Of a DNA stretch of 64,000 nt, positions 16,262 to 25,001 are shown in pieces (the first letter of the stretch is position 1; the number at the start of each line of letters is the position of its first letter). The notes beneath the pieces are model-generated. The model worked only from the letters and a program-made list of their open reading frames with translations. It did not search any database and was not told the origin of the DNA. Origin of the DNA: Luteimonas cucumeris (GTDB lineage Bacteria; Pseudomonadota; Gammaproteobacteria; Xanthomonadales; Xanthomonadaceae); assembly GCF_007830035.1 (NCBI RefSeq), contig NZ_VLKN01000002.1:513906-577905 (forward strand), in the 5' to 3' direction. Both the position numbers and the translations under genes were made by a program.

Positions 16262-17340
16262 GCCGCCAGCCTCGTCGCCGGCGCAGCCATCTGCAGCGGC
16301 ACGCGCAGCAGCGCCTCAGTGCCTTCGTCGTCCAGTGCCTGCAACTGCAGCGACTGTTCGTCGCCGTACAGCACCACGAGCCGCGCGCGCAGGTTGCCCA
16401 GACCGGTGCCATCACGCGACGGTGTTGTCCTTTCGCCACCATCGCCGTCGTCGCGGACGGCGAGCAGCAGCCATGCGCCATCGTGCCAGGCACGCACCTG
16501 CAGCGATCCGGGCGCGATTTTGCCGGCGATCGCGTGGTGGATGGCGTTCTCGGCCAACGGTTGCAGCAGCAGCGGCGGTACCAGCGCCTCATCCAAGCCG
16601 ACATCGATGTCCCAGCACAGTTGCAGGCGCTCGCCTAGCCGCGCCTTCTCGATCTCCAGGTAATGCCGCAGCAGGCGCAGTTCCTCGCGCAGCGGCACTA
16701 GTCGTGTCTGCCGGTGATCGAGACTGCTGCGCAGCAGTTCGCCCAGCCCGACCAGCATGCGGTCAGCCGCCATCGCGTCACGATGCACCATCTCGGCGAT
16801 CGAATTCAGCGCATTGAACAGGAAGTGCGGATCGAGCTGCGCACGCAGCGACTCCAGCCGCGCCTCCGCCAGCCGTACCTGCAACTGCTCCGCCTGTCGC
16901 TGCCGCTCATAGGCGCGTCGCGCGTACAGCAGCGCGTGGCCGATGCCGATGATTAACCAGGACATCAAGAGATTATTGAGCACGCTGGTGAGCAGCACGT
17001 CGCGGAAAGGCGGCAGTTCGCGATACCAGCCAATCCCGTCGTTGAACGCGACCACGGCCAGCGCGCGCACGAGGATCACCAGCAAGGTCGCGGCCATCAA
17101 CACGAGCAGCGAACGCCACAGGTGATCGCGTTCGATTGGATACCGCGCCACGCACCAGAACAACGCCAGCGTGCACGGCACCCACAACGAGGCCGAGGCC
17201 AGTCCGCGCAGCAACGCCGGCCGCAGGCCCAGAATCTGCCCGTCGGCGCCCTGCATGCTCAGCAGTTGGCCGGTCGTGACCAGCCCTTCCAGTGTCCACC
17301 AGACGCAGACCGCAAGTAGCAGCAAGGCACGCCGTTTCAT
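16258..17340 (-). CDS. LytS-type sensor histidine kinase
   Basis: A 360-residue kinase of the His_kinase (LytS/YehU) type. The N-terminal 140 residues carry about four membrane helices with no large periplasmic domain. The phosphoacceptor His172 lies in LDPHFLFNALNS, and the ATPase part has PPLLLQPLAENAIHHAI (N box) and GTGLGNLRARL (G box). Signals sensed by such short membrane domains are usually envelope or small-molecule cues; none can be named here. The gene ends inside the start of its response regulator. The PD40 gene is transcribed divergently from the 138 bp upstream. Confidence 0.9.
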   Translation of the reverse strand: MKRRALLLLAVCVWWTLEGLVTTGQLLSMQGADGQILGLRPALLRGLASASLWVPCTLALFWCVARYPIERDHLWRSLLVLMAATLLVILVRALAVVAFNDGIGWYRELPPFRDVLLTSVLNNLLMSWLIIGIGHALLYARRAYERQRQAEQLQVRLAEARLESLRAQLDPHFLFNALNSIAEMVHRDAMAADRMLVGLGELLRSSLDHRQTRLVPLREELRLLRHYLEIEKARLGERLQLCWDIDVGLDEALVPPLLLQPLAENAIHHAIAGKIAPGSLQVRAWHDGAWLLLAVRDDGDGGERTTPSRDGTGLGNLRARLVVLYGDEQSLQLQALDDEGTEALLRVPLQMAAPATRLAA

Positions 17341-17478
17341 GCCACCACGCTAGTCGTGCACCGCGGCCGTTGCAACCGCATTGCATGGCGTTGGTCACGG
17401 CTGGCGATGCGTTCGTCACATCGTGCTTGCCGGCCGCATGGCGCGCGGCGAATTTGACGCCAATCCAAGGAGGCCGCC

Positions 17479-18396
17479 ATGAAAACCCGTCGCCTGTTGT
17501 CCGCGCTCGCACTGTGCCTTGCCGCCGTTCCTGCTTTCGCCGCCGATGCGCCGCAATGTCCCGCGGTGGAGAAGTTCGCGCCCGGCGTGATCTCCACCGA
17601 CGAGCATTGGGAATGGCGATTGACGTTCACGCCGACCCGCCTGCGTGCCTACTGGGCGACATCGGTCGGCTGGTGGCCGGGGACGCGCGAGCAGGCGGTC
17701 ATCAAGACTTCGTACTGGCGGCTCGGCGGCGGCTGGACGCAGCCGACGGTGGCTTCGTTCTCCGGCGTGCATTCCGACTTCGATCCCTTCGTTTCGCCCG
17801 ACGGCCTGACCCTGTATTTCTCGTCGATGCGTCCGGTCGATGGCCACGAGAAGGGCGACATGGACCTGTGGATGGTGCGCCGCACGCTGCACGGCTGGAG
17901 CGATCCGGTCCACCTCGGCCATGACGTCAACGCCGACGGTTACGACGAGCTGTATTCGAGCATCGACCTGTGGGGCAATCTGTATTTCGCGCGCGTCAAG
18001 GCGCCGATCCCGACCGAGGACGTCGAGATCTGGCGCAGCAAGCGCCGATCCGATGGCAGCTTCGGTCCCGCCGAAAAACTCGGCGCCGGGGTCAATACCG
18101 CGCGACGCTGGGAGTTCAATCCGGAGATCTCGCCGGACGGCCGCACCCTGCTTTTCGCGCGGCTCGATCTGCCCGACGACGGATTGCCCGACCAGGGCCA
18201 CGGCTTCGGCGACCTTTACGTCAGCCGCCTGCGCCATGGCGAATTCGGCGTGGCCCAGAACCTCGGCCCCTGCGTCAACAGCGCCGCCGACGAATTCCAT
18301 CCGACCGTATTGTGGGAACGCGACATGCTGTACTTCGCCCGCGACATCGGCGTGCCCAGCGATTTCTATCGCACGCCGCTGCAACTGCCGCGCTGA
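17479..18396 (+). CDS. Secreted PD40/TolB-like beta-propeller protein
   Basis: A 305-residue protein with a classical signal peptide (MKTRRLLSALALCLAAVPAF, cleavage near AFA-AD). Several PD40-type blades are visible: SDFDPFVSPDGLTLYFSS, EFNPEISPDGRTLLFAR and DEFHPTVLWERDMLYFAR. Such proteins form periplasmic beta propellers and usually bind proteins or peptides; no catalytic residues are seen. It has a strong AAGGAGG ribosome site and lies divergent from the LytS/LytTR pair, which could regulate it, although this is only positional evidence. Confidence 0.8.
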   Translation: MKTRRLLSALALCLAAVPAFAADAPQCPAVEKFAPGVISTDEHWEWRLTFTPTRLRAYWATSVGWWPGTREQAVIKTSYWRLGGGWTQPTVASFSGVHSDFDPFVSPDGLTLYFSSMRPVDGHEKGDMDLWMVRRTLHGWSDPVHLGHDVNADGYDELYSSIDLWGNLYFARVKAPIPTEDVEIWRSKRRSDGSFGPAEKLGAGVNTARRWEFNPEISPDGRTLLFARLDLPDDGLPDQGHGFGDLYVSRLRHGEFGVAQNLGPCVNSAADEFHPTVLWERDMLYFARDIGVPSDFYRTPLQLPR

Positions 18397-18410
18397 TCCG
18401 CATCGGTCGA

Positions 18411-18466
18411 GACTGCGTTCAGGTGTGGGCCCAGCGCCCACGCCTTAGACAAACCTGAATGCAGTC
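18411..18466. repeat. Nested inverted repeat after the PD40 gene
   Basis: Outer arms GACTGCGTTCAGGT (18411-18424) and ACCTGAATGCAGTC (18453-18466) pair at 13 of 14 positions. Inside them GTGGGC and GCCCAC form a second perfect 6-bp stem around CCAGC. No T-run follows on the plus strand. It begins 14 bp after the PD40 stop, so it may stabilise the mRNA 3' end or act as a weak terminator. Confidence 0.6.
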
Positions 18467-18547
18467 GGCGATCGCAATCCAGGTGCTTTTCATGCGCCAA
18501 ATGCGTCCCCATATCTGCCGGGTTCTGCGCCTTCGATCCGGTCCTCG

Positions 18548-19312
18548 ATGAAATTCCTTGCCTCGCTCCCGTTTGCCGCCGCGCTGGCGTTGACATCGCC
18601 GCAGCCATCAAATGCCACCCACACGCCGTTGCCTGCCCGAAAAAGCACGATGCCCACCGGCACGGCGGTGAAAGTGAACCTGCTCTCGCGACTGGCACCT
18701 GACGCCGATCCCAAGGTGCTCGACATGGCCCTTCAGGCCGTGCACTGCGCGCAGACCAGTGGTGTCGCCACCGATGCGCAACGCCTGGCCGTGATCGACT
18801 ACAGCCGGCCATCGCTGCAGCCACGGCTGTGGGTGTTCGACCTCCACGCCGGCAAGTTGCTGTACGAGGAAGTCGTCGCACACGGCCAAGGCTCGGGCGA
18901 CAACTACGCCACGCGTTTCTCCAACCGCGACGGCAGCCACCAGTCCAGCCTGGGATTGTTCGTCACCACCGATACCTATATCGGCCGCAACGGTTTTTCG
19001 CTGCGCATGGACGGCCTGGAGCCGGGTATCAATGATCGCGCCATGTCGCGCGCCATCGTCATGCACGGTGCACCGTACGTGAACCCGATCGCCGGCAAGG
19101 CGATGGGCCGCCTCGGCCGCAGCTGGGGTTGTCCCGCGGTGCGTACCACCGTCGCCAAACCAATGCTGGAACTGCTGAAGCGGGGCCAGTTCGTGTTCTC
19201 GTACTATCCCGATCCCGCCTGGCTGGAACGCTCGCGACTGCTCAATTGCGGCGTGCATGCATCAACGGCGCCCACATCGCCGCGCCAGCCATTAAGGAAT
19301 GACCATGCGTAA
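18548..19312 (+). CDS. Murein L,D-transpeptidase catalytic domain protein (YkuD_2 type)
   Basis: A 254-residue exported protein (MKFLASLPFAAALALTSP signal). The catalytic region has AIVMHGAPYVNP with the conserved His and GRSWGCPAVR with the nucleophile Cys. The arrangement His-x-A-P-Y...S-W-G-C-P matches the YkuD_2 L,D-transpeptidase subfamily rather than the classic YkuD pattern SHGC. The expected role is in peptidoglycan crosslinking or tailoring in the periplasm. A YkuD-type L,D-transpeptidase gene follows 76 bp downstream. Confidence 0.85.
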   Translation: MKFLASLPFAAALALTSPQPSNATHTPLPARKSTMPTGTAVKVNLLSRLAPDADPKVLDMALQAVHCAQTSGVATDAQRLAVIDYSRPSLQPRLWVFDLHAGKLLYEEVVAHGQGSGDNYATRFSNRDGSHQSSLGLFVTTDTYIGRNGFSLRMDGLEPGINDRAMSRAIVMHGAPYVNPIAGKAMGRLGRSWGCPAVRTTVAKPMLELLKRGQFVFSYYPDPAWLERSRLLNCGVHASTAPTSPRQPLRNDHA

Positions 19313-19328
19313 ACGCTAGACTCTCCTT

Positions 19329-19350
19329 GTCATCCGAACCTCGGAATGAC
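19329..19350. repeat. Short REP-like palindrome GTCATccGA...TCggAATGAC
   Basis: A compact inverted repeat of the GTCAT/ATGAC family lies between the two L,D-transpeptidase genes. It shares its ends with the longer elements near 30.7, 35.6, 53.9 and 63.6 kb. Confidence 0.6.
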
Positions 19351-19388
19351 GGCAATGTGTTGTGTTCGCCTCTGGAGGGGCTTGCGAC

Positions 19389-20420
19389 ATGAAACGTGGA
19401 CTCGGTTTGCTGCTGGCTTTGCTCGCGCTGCCGGCGCTGGCAGTACCGTTCTGGGGCGCGAAACAATCCAGTCCGGTCGGCACGCCGCCGTCTCAGTTGA
19501 AGCCGGGCGAATGGATCTGGGACGGCAACGAGTTGACCGCTGGCCCGATCGCGGTCGTCGTCAGCCTCACCGAACAGCGCGCCTACGTGTACCGCAACGG
19601 CCTGCTGATCGGCGTCAGCACGGTCAGCACCGGCAAGAAGGGGCACGAAACGCCGACCGGCGTGTTCACGATCCTGCAGAAGGACAAGGACCACCACTCC
19701 AGCCTCTACAACAACGCACCCATGCCCTACCAGCAGCGGCTGACCTGGGGCGGCATCGCGCTGCACGCCGGTGGCCTGCCCGGCTATCCGGAGTCGCATG
19801 GCTGCGTGCATTTGCCGACGGAATTCGCACGACAGCTGTTCGTTGCCACCCACATGGGCATGACGGTCGTCATCTCCGAAGAGGGCAAGTCGCCGCGCGA
19901 GGTGGTGCATCCGGGCGTATTGACGCCGATCCAGGCCGACAGCGGCGCCGACGGCATCCAGCCGCGATTGACCAGCAACGAGCCCTTTCGGTGGCGACCG
20001 GAACTGGCGCCGACCGGCCCCTTGTCGATCCTGCTCAGTGGCGCCGACCGGCGCGTGATCGTGCTGCGCAACGGCGTCGAGATCGGGCGCGCGCGGATCG
20101 ACATCCGCGATCCGGAAGTACCGCTCGGCACGCGCGTGCTGATCGTCAAGAACGGCAGCATCGAAGGCGACAACGAGGCCCTGCCCGGCACGGCCATCCC
20201 GCGCTGGACTGCGATCGATGTGCCCGGGCGCAGCGACGCAGGTACCACATTGGCCGCCGGACAGGTCAACCGCATCATCCTGCCGAAGCAGTTCGCAAGC
20301 CTGGTGTATCCGTTATTGGTGCCCGGCGTGACGATGCTGGTCACCGACGGCAGCGTGCTGCCCGGTACCGACAGCGGCACGCAGCAACAGGTGCTGGATT
20401 CCAATCCGCCCGAGGTCTGA
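19389..20420 (+). CDS. L,D-transpeptidase (YkuD domain)
   Basis: A 343-residue protein from the ATG at 19389, with the signal peptide MKRGLGLLLALLALPALAVP. The YkuD domain spans about residues 55-165: VVVSLTEQRAYVYRNGLLIG, GKKGHETPTGVFTIL, GIALHAGGLPGYPESHGCVH with the catalytic His and Cys, and LPTEFARQLF. The C-terminal 170 residues include a second, YkuD-like strand set (SILLSGADRRVIVLRNGVEI) without a catalytic motif, possibly a half-domain repeat. The likely role is 3-3 crosslinking of peptidoglycan or attachment of proteins to it. The alternative upstream start lacks a signal peptide. Confidence 0.88.
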   Translation: MKRGLGLLLALLALPALAVPFWGAKQSSPVGTPPSQLKPGEWIWDGNELTAGPIAVVVSLTEQRAYVYRNGLLIGVSTVSTGKKGHETPTGVFTILQKDKDHHSSLYNNAPMPYQQRLTWGGIALHAGGLPGYPESHGCVHLPTEFARQLFVATHMGMTVVISEEGKSPREVVHPGVLTPIQADSGADGIQPRLTSNEPFRWRPELAPTGPLSILLSGADRRVIVLRNGVEIGRARIDIRDPEVPLGTRVLIVKNGSIEGDNEALPGTAIPRWTAIDVPGRSDAGTTLAAGQVNRIILPKQFASLVYPLLVPGVTMLVTDGSVLPGTDSGTQQQVLDSNPPEV

Positions 20421-20496
20421 GGCGCCTCGACATCCGCATCATCGCCGCGCGTGCTTCTATGCAGGACCCAGCGTTCGGCTTATTGCGCCGGGAAAG

Positions 20497-20525
20497 AAAA
20501 GGGGCGGGCAACGATCGCCCGCCCC
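20497..20525 (-). terminator. Rho-independent terminator of the collagenase gene
   Basis: Arms GGGGCGGGC (20501-20509) and GCCCGCCCC (20517-20525) pair perfectly over 9 bp with a 7-nt loop. On the minus strand the hairpin is followed by TTTTCTTTCC. It lies 20 bp past the collagenase stop. Confidence 0.85.
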
Positions 20526-20545
20526 ATCGATCCCCATCCCGGCGA

Positions 20546-23488
20546 TCAGTAGCGGGTCAGTATCTGCGCCCCACTGAAGTCGCTGGCCGCATGCAGGCTG
20601 ACGTAGACATAGCCCGACGGTGGGTAGTCGACGGTCACGCTCTCGTTGTTGCCGGCATTCACGGAGCGATAGTTGTGCGAGTTGCGCGTCGCCCAGTTGC
20701 CGAGCGTGTTCACGTACAGGTTCGCATTGCCGCTACCGCCTGATACGGTGATCTGCAGCTGGCGGGTACCCGCCGGCACGTAGACATACATGTAGACGTA
20801 GTTCCCGCCCGTCGCCGACTGGTTGCTGCGCGTGCAGTTCCTGCCCAGCTCATTGGCATACAAGCCGCTGCATTCCGGATAGCTCCCGCCACCGCTGACG
20901 GTGATCGTCCTGCTGGTCGCATGGGTGGCGCCGAGGTTGTCGGTCACGGTCAGCTGCACGGTGTAGGTACCGGCGGCAGCGTAGGTCTTCGACGGATTGG
21001 TCGCGGTCGACGACGTGCCGTCTCCGAAGTTCCACGAACGCGAGACGATGCTGCCATCCGGGTCGGAAGATCCATCGGTGAACGTCGCCAGCAGGCCATT
21101 GACCACCGACGTGAACGCAGCCGCCGGCGGCTGGTTCGATGCCACCACAGTCACCGCCTTGCTGATCGCGCTGCTGGCGCCGTCGTCGTCGGTCACCGTC
21201 AGCCGCACCTGGTAGGTGCCTGCGACGGCGTAGGCCTTCGACGGATTGGCGGCGGTTGACGTGGTGCCATCGCCGAAGTTCCACGAACGCGATGCGATGC
21301 TGCCATCCGGATCGGAGGAGGTGTTGGTGAAGCTTGCCGTCAGGCCATTGGTGGTGAAGCCGAAGCCTGCCACCGGCGGCTGGTTGCTCGGCGTGCCACC
21401 GCACCCTGCGCCCTCCGGATCGGCCACGCACGGCAACCAGGCGCTGAACGCGGCGTCATTGCTGGTCGCGATCGAATTCATGAAGCTGGCATAGCCCATG
21501 TAGTTGCCCGGGCGCAGGTAGCCCAGGATGGTCGACACGTCGCCGCGACGCTCCTCGAACATGAAACGCGCCGCCAGGTAGCCCCAGTTGTAGATCAGTG
21601 TCTGGCCGCTGTTGTAGTCGTTCTGGTAGACCTCGCTCAGGTCGTAGGTGCCGGCGGCGGCTTCGTTCTGCGCCGCGGTGTAGGCCACCTGGCGGTACGA
21701 GTACGACATGTACTCCGCGAAGCCTTCGATCCACCAGATCGTGTTCTGCGAGATCGAAGCGGTGAAGTCGCCATGCATGTTGAAGCGGCCATCGAGGTAA
21801 TGCACGTACTCGTGGGTGAGGTTCCAGATCTCGAAGCTTTCCGGCTGAAGCCACTCGGCCTCGTAGGCGATGAAGCGCGCCTGGTTGCCGGCTGCCGCGG
21901 GATTGCCTTCCAGGTACATGCCACCGTTGTTGGTGTTGATGCCGTAGATCGCGCCGGCATACGTGCCGTAGTCGCTGCTGCTGTCGAACACCACCATTTC
22001 CAGCGCGGCATTGTTGTCGTTGGCGACCGGCGTGTTGTTGGAAGCCACGGCCTGGTGGAAATAGGTTTCCTGCCCGGCGACGATCGAACAGGTGCTGGCG
22101 AGTTCGGACGACGACATGGCCTGCGCGCGGATACGCAGGGTCGGACTGCAGGTGTGGCTGATCGGCAGTGCCGCTGCCTGGACCTGGGCCACGAAGTCGC
22201 ACAGGTCGTAGTAGCCGCAGTTGGCCTGGTCGTAGTAGTCGACCATCTCGCCCACGCCCACCCACAGCCGTGCCGTGACGCCGGAAACCGATGAACGATC
22301 CAGCAGCGCCTTGGCGCGCGACTGCGCGAGGCTCTTGAGCGATCCGGAGTACTGGAGGAAGCGCCCCAGTTCCCGACCGGCATTGGACACCAGGTAATCG
22401 TCCTCCTCGCCAAGCATGCCGAAGTGCGTGTTGGCGAAGTTGTACAGCGAATCGACAATCGAGTGGTCCGACTGCACCAACGCCTGGAAATCGGCGTTCT
22501 GGTGACCGCGGAAGGTGACCGTATAGGCGTTGTTGACCGCAGTCTTCATCCAGAAATAGCTGTTGTAGCTGCTGTTGTAATTGGCGAGCAGGCGCTTGAC
22601 GACATACAGGTAGCGCGCGTTCTCGGCGGAGCTGTCGATCAGGGTGACGACCTCGGCGAGGGTTTCGCCGTGGGTATCATTGACCAGGCCGAAGCTGCCG
22701 TTGCCGGCGAAGGCATCCAGCGCCGGCCGGATCGCATTCTTCAACGCCGCCCCATAGCTGCCGACGCTGCTGTCGTAGTACTGCACGTAGTAGCCGGCGC
22801 GCAGGAACAGCACCAGTTGCAGGGTACTGTCGGCATTGGTGCCGTCGTAGTACGTCGCCGACGTTGTCAGCGCATTGGCGATGGTCACCATCTGCGCCTC
22901 ACGGAAAGTGTTGTAGGCAGCGGTTCCGCTGACCCCGAACAGTTCGTTGACGCAACTGGTATCCGCAGCCTTCACCGCCGCCACAAGCGCGCTGCCGCTC
23001 AGATTTCCGAACTGCGCCGTGTTGCATGTGGCCGCCGCCATGGCGGAATTGCGGGCAGCTTGCCTGTCGATCGACGGCCGCTTCAACACGTTGTGGCGGG
23101 TACTGGAATGGTCGTAGCCAGTGTCCACCCATTGGCTCAGCGGAGACTGTTGCGGCATGCGTCTGGACGGATCCATCCGGTCCTGTTGCTGGTGCCCGCC
23201 GAAGATCTGGCGCTCGGTCGCCGGCGATTTGCGTACCGCCTGGTGCCGTGCCTGCCGCGCGGCCGCGAGCCGTGCTGAAGTGCGGGCGCTGGAGGCATCA
23301 CCGCTGCGGTCCGAATCGGGAACCACCTGTGCCTCCGCCACGATCGGTGGCGAAGCAAACAGTTTTTTTGCCTGTGCCGAAATGAAGTTCTCGCCAGACT
23401 GGCTGGCATGACTGAGGAAGGCCAATGCGCTTCCGGCCACGCCCAGTGCCAGGGCGTATCGGAATCTGTTCGATGGTGCTGTTGACAT
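20546..23488 (-). CDS. Secreted M9 collagenase with two PKD domains and a PPC domain
   Basis: A 980-residue protein from the ATG at 23488, which has an AGGAG site at 7-nt spacing; upstream in-frame codons lack a signal peptide. The N-terminal hydrophobic segment (YALALGVAGSALAFLS) is an export signal. The M9 activator region is about 150-420. The catalytic zinc motif is HEYVH (559-563) followed by Glu in WWIEGFAEY (588-592), as in Vibrio-type collagenases. PKD domains lie at about 700-782 and 783-870 (each with SSDPDGSI and SWNFGDGT). A PPC domain closes the protein (about 875-980). PKD and PPC domains help collagenases bind collagen. The hydroxyproline catabolic genes begin 310 bp upstream, which fits use of collagen as a nutrient. 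Confidence 0.93.
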   Translation of the reverse strand: MSTAPSNRFRYALALGVAGSALAFLSHASQSGENFISAQAKKLFASPPIVAEAQVVPDSDRSGDASSARTSARLAAARQARHQAVRKSPATERQIFGGHQQQDRMDPSRRMPQQSPLSQWVDTGYDHSSTRHNVLKRPSIDRQAARNSAMAAATCNTAQFGNLSGSALVAAVKAADTSCVNELFGVSGTAAYNTFREAQMVTIANALTTSATYYDGTNADSTLQLVLFLRAGYYVQYYDSSVGSYGAALKNAIRPALDAFAGNGSFGLVNDTHGETLAEVVTLIDSSAENARYLYVVKRLLANYNSSYNSYFWMKTAVNNAYTVTFRGHQNADFQALVQSDHSIVDSLYNFANTHFGMLGEEDDYLVSNAGRELGRFLQYSGSLKSLAQSRAKALLDRSSVSGVTARLWVGVGEMVDYYDQANCGYYDLCDFVAQVQAAALPISHTCSPTLRIRAQAMSSSELASTCSIVAGQETYFHQAVASNNTPVANDNNAALEMVVFDSSSDYGTYAGAIYGINTNNGGMYLEGNPAAAGNQARFIAYEAEWLQPESFEIWNLTHEYVHYLDGRFNMHGDFTASISQNTIWWIEGFAEYMSYSYRQVAYTAAQNEAAAGTYDLSEVYQNDYNSGQTLIYNWGYLAARFMFEERRGDVSTILGYLRPGNYMGYASFMNSIATSNDAAFSAWLPCVADPEGAGCGGTPSNQPPVAGFGFTTNGLTASFTNTSSDPDGSIASRSWNFGDGTTSTAANPSKAYAVAGTYQVRLTVTDDDGASSAISKAVTVVASNQPPAAAFTSVVNGLLATFTDGSSDPDGSIVSRSWNFGDGTSSTATNPSKTYAAAGTYTVQLTVTDNLGATHATSRTITVSGGGSYPECSGLYANELGRNCTRSNQSATGGNYVYMYVYVPAGTRQLQITVSGGSGNANLYVNTLGNWATRNSHNYRSVNAGNNESVTVDYPPSGYVYVSLHAASDFSGAQILTRY

Positions 23489-23798
23489 CACACATCTCCT
23501 GATTGGTATGCGACGGCGTTCACCGTCGTCGGCATGGCCCCCCGTGCGCCGTGCCTGGCTGTTTTGCAGCAGGCCAGCAACGCCCGTACGCGTCGTGCGT
23601 ATCGGATGGCGTGGCGGACGATGCTGGCGGTCGGATGGATGTCGCGGATTGCCACTGTCGATCACCTGCCGAAGGCAGCACATCGACGGGTAGCCGCGAC
23701 GCGGCTTGCGGCATTCGTGGGTTTTCTGGCTGGCACACTCCTTTGTGATGTTGGGAAGGGTCGCTACGATCCGTCGTGCATCCGCATGTGATTTCCCG
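23489..23798. other. Intergenic region upstream of collagenase
   Basis: About 310 bp separate the collagenase start from the end of the prolidase-like gene, both on the minus strand. Short frames exist on both strands but none has a recognisable protein or ribosome site. It presumably holds the collagenase promoter; I could not pick a convincing -35/-10 pair. Confidence 0.5.
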
Positions 23799-25001
23799 TC
23801 AGCCGAACGGCGCCGTCAGCGAAGTTGCCGGTGCGCTGAACCATGCGGCACCGCGGTCGGTCACGTGGAAGTGGTCCTCGAGGCGAATACCGAATTTCCC
23901 CGGCACCACGATCATCGGTTCGTTGCTGAAGCACATGCCCGGCGCCAGCGGTGTCTTGTCGCCACGCACGAGGTAGGCGGGTTCGTGGATCGACAGGCCG
24001 ATGCCGTGGCCGGTGCGATGCGGCAAACCCGGCAACTGGTAATCGGGTCCATAGCCGGCGCGTTCCAGCACGGTGCGCGCGGCCGCGTCGATCGCCTCGC
24101 ACGGCACGCCCGGCCGTACCGCATCGAATGCCGCCTGTTGCGCTTCGCGCTCGAGCTTCCAGGCATCCGCCTGCGCGATGGCCGGCTTGCCGAAAACATA
24201 GGTGCGGGTGATGTCGGAGTGGTAGCCATCGACTTGGCAACCGGTATCGATCAGCACCACGTCGCCCTGCGCCAGTCGCTGCTCACCGGGCACGCCATGC
24301 GGATACGACGTCGCCTCGCCGAACTGCACCGCGCAGAAGGTGCTGCCCGCGTCGGCGCCCAGCGCGCGGTGGGCTTCGTCGATGAAGCGCTGCACCTGCG
24401 TCGTGGTGATGCCCGGCGACAGGATCGACGCGGCACGACGATGCGCTTCCAGCGTCATATCCATTGCCTGCTGGATCAGTGCCAGTTCCGCGGGCGACTT
24501 GTGCATGCGGCAGCCGTCGGTGATCGGCGCGGCTTCGACCAGCACATCTGTCGCCAGAGCGCGGCGCATGCCTTCGGCGACGAAGAACGGTGCCTGCGGG
24601 TCGAGCGCTATGCGCCTTGCGTTCCGTTCGCGCAGGATGTCGACGACCAGCCGATGGGGATTCTCGTGTTCCTGCCAGGTGTGTATTTCCACGTCGATGC
24701 CGATGCCCGCCAGGAGCGAACCGCGCTCGAACTCGGGGCACACCAGCACCGGCATGCCGCCGTGCGTCAGCACCATCGCCACCAGCCGTTCGCTCGCCGC
24801 CCAAGGCAGTCCGGTGAAATAACGCAGGTTGGCACCGGCGTTGACGACAAGGGCATCGACACCCAGTGCCGCCATCAGGCCGCGCGCCCGCTGCAGGCGT
24901 GATGCACGTTCTTCCGGCTGGATCCGCGACGCCGGATTCGGCCAATACGCGAGTGCGGACAGCTCCCGTTCCGCGGTCGACCCGCCGATGCCATGGCTCA
25001 T
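23799..25001 (-). CDS. M24 family Xaa-Pro dipeptidase/aminopeptidase
   Basis: A 400-residue pita-bread-fold metallopeptidase. The five metal ligands are visible: the two Asp in DTGCQVDGYHSDITRTY, His in HRTGHGIGLSIHEP, and Glu in CFSNEPMI and IRLEDHF. The N-terminal creatinase-like domain holds NLRYFTGLPW. The ATG at 25001 overlaps the TGA of the upstream oxidase gene (ATGA), so the two are translationally coupled. Given this coupling, its natural substrates are probably X-Pro or X-hydroxyproline peptides from collagen; that specificity is inferred from context. No signal peptide is present, so it acts in the cytoplasm on imported peptides. Confidence 0.9.
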   Translation of the reverse strand: MSHGIGGSTAERELSALAYWPNPASRIQPEERASRLQRARGLMAALGVDALVVNAGANLRYFTGLPWAASERLVAMVLTHGGMPVLVCPEFERGSLLAGIGIDVEIHTWQEHENPHRLVVDILRERNARRIALDPQAPFFVAEGMRRALATDVLVEAAPITDGCRMHKSPAELALIQQAMDMTLEAHRRAASILSPGITTTQVQRFIDEAHRALGADAGSTFCAVQFGEATSYPHGVPGEQRLAQGDVVLIDTGCQVDGYHSDITRTYVFGKPAIAQADAWKLEREAQQAAFDAVRPGVPCEAIDAAARTVLERAGYGPDYQLPGLPHRTGHGIGLSIHEPAYLVRGDKTPLAPGMCFSNEPMIVVPGKFGIRLEDHFHVTDRGAAWFSAPATSLTAPFG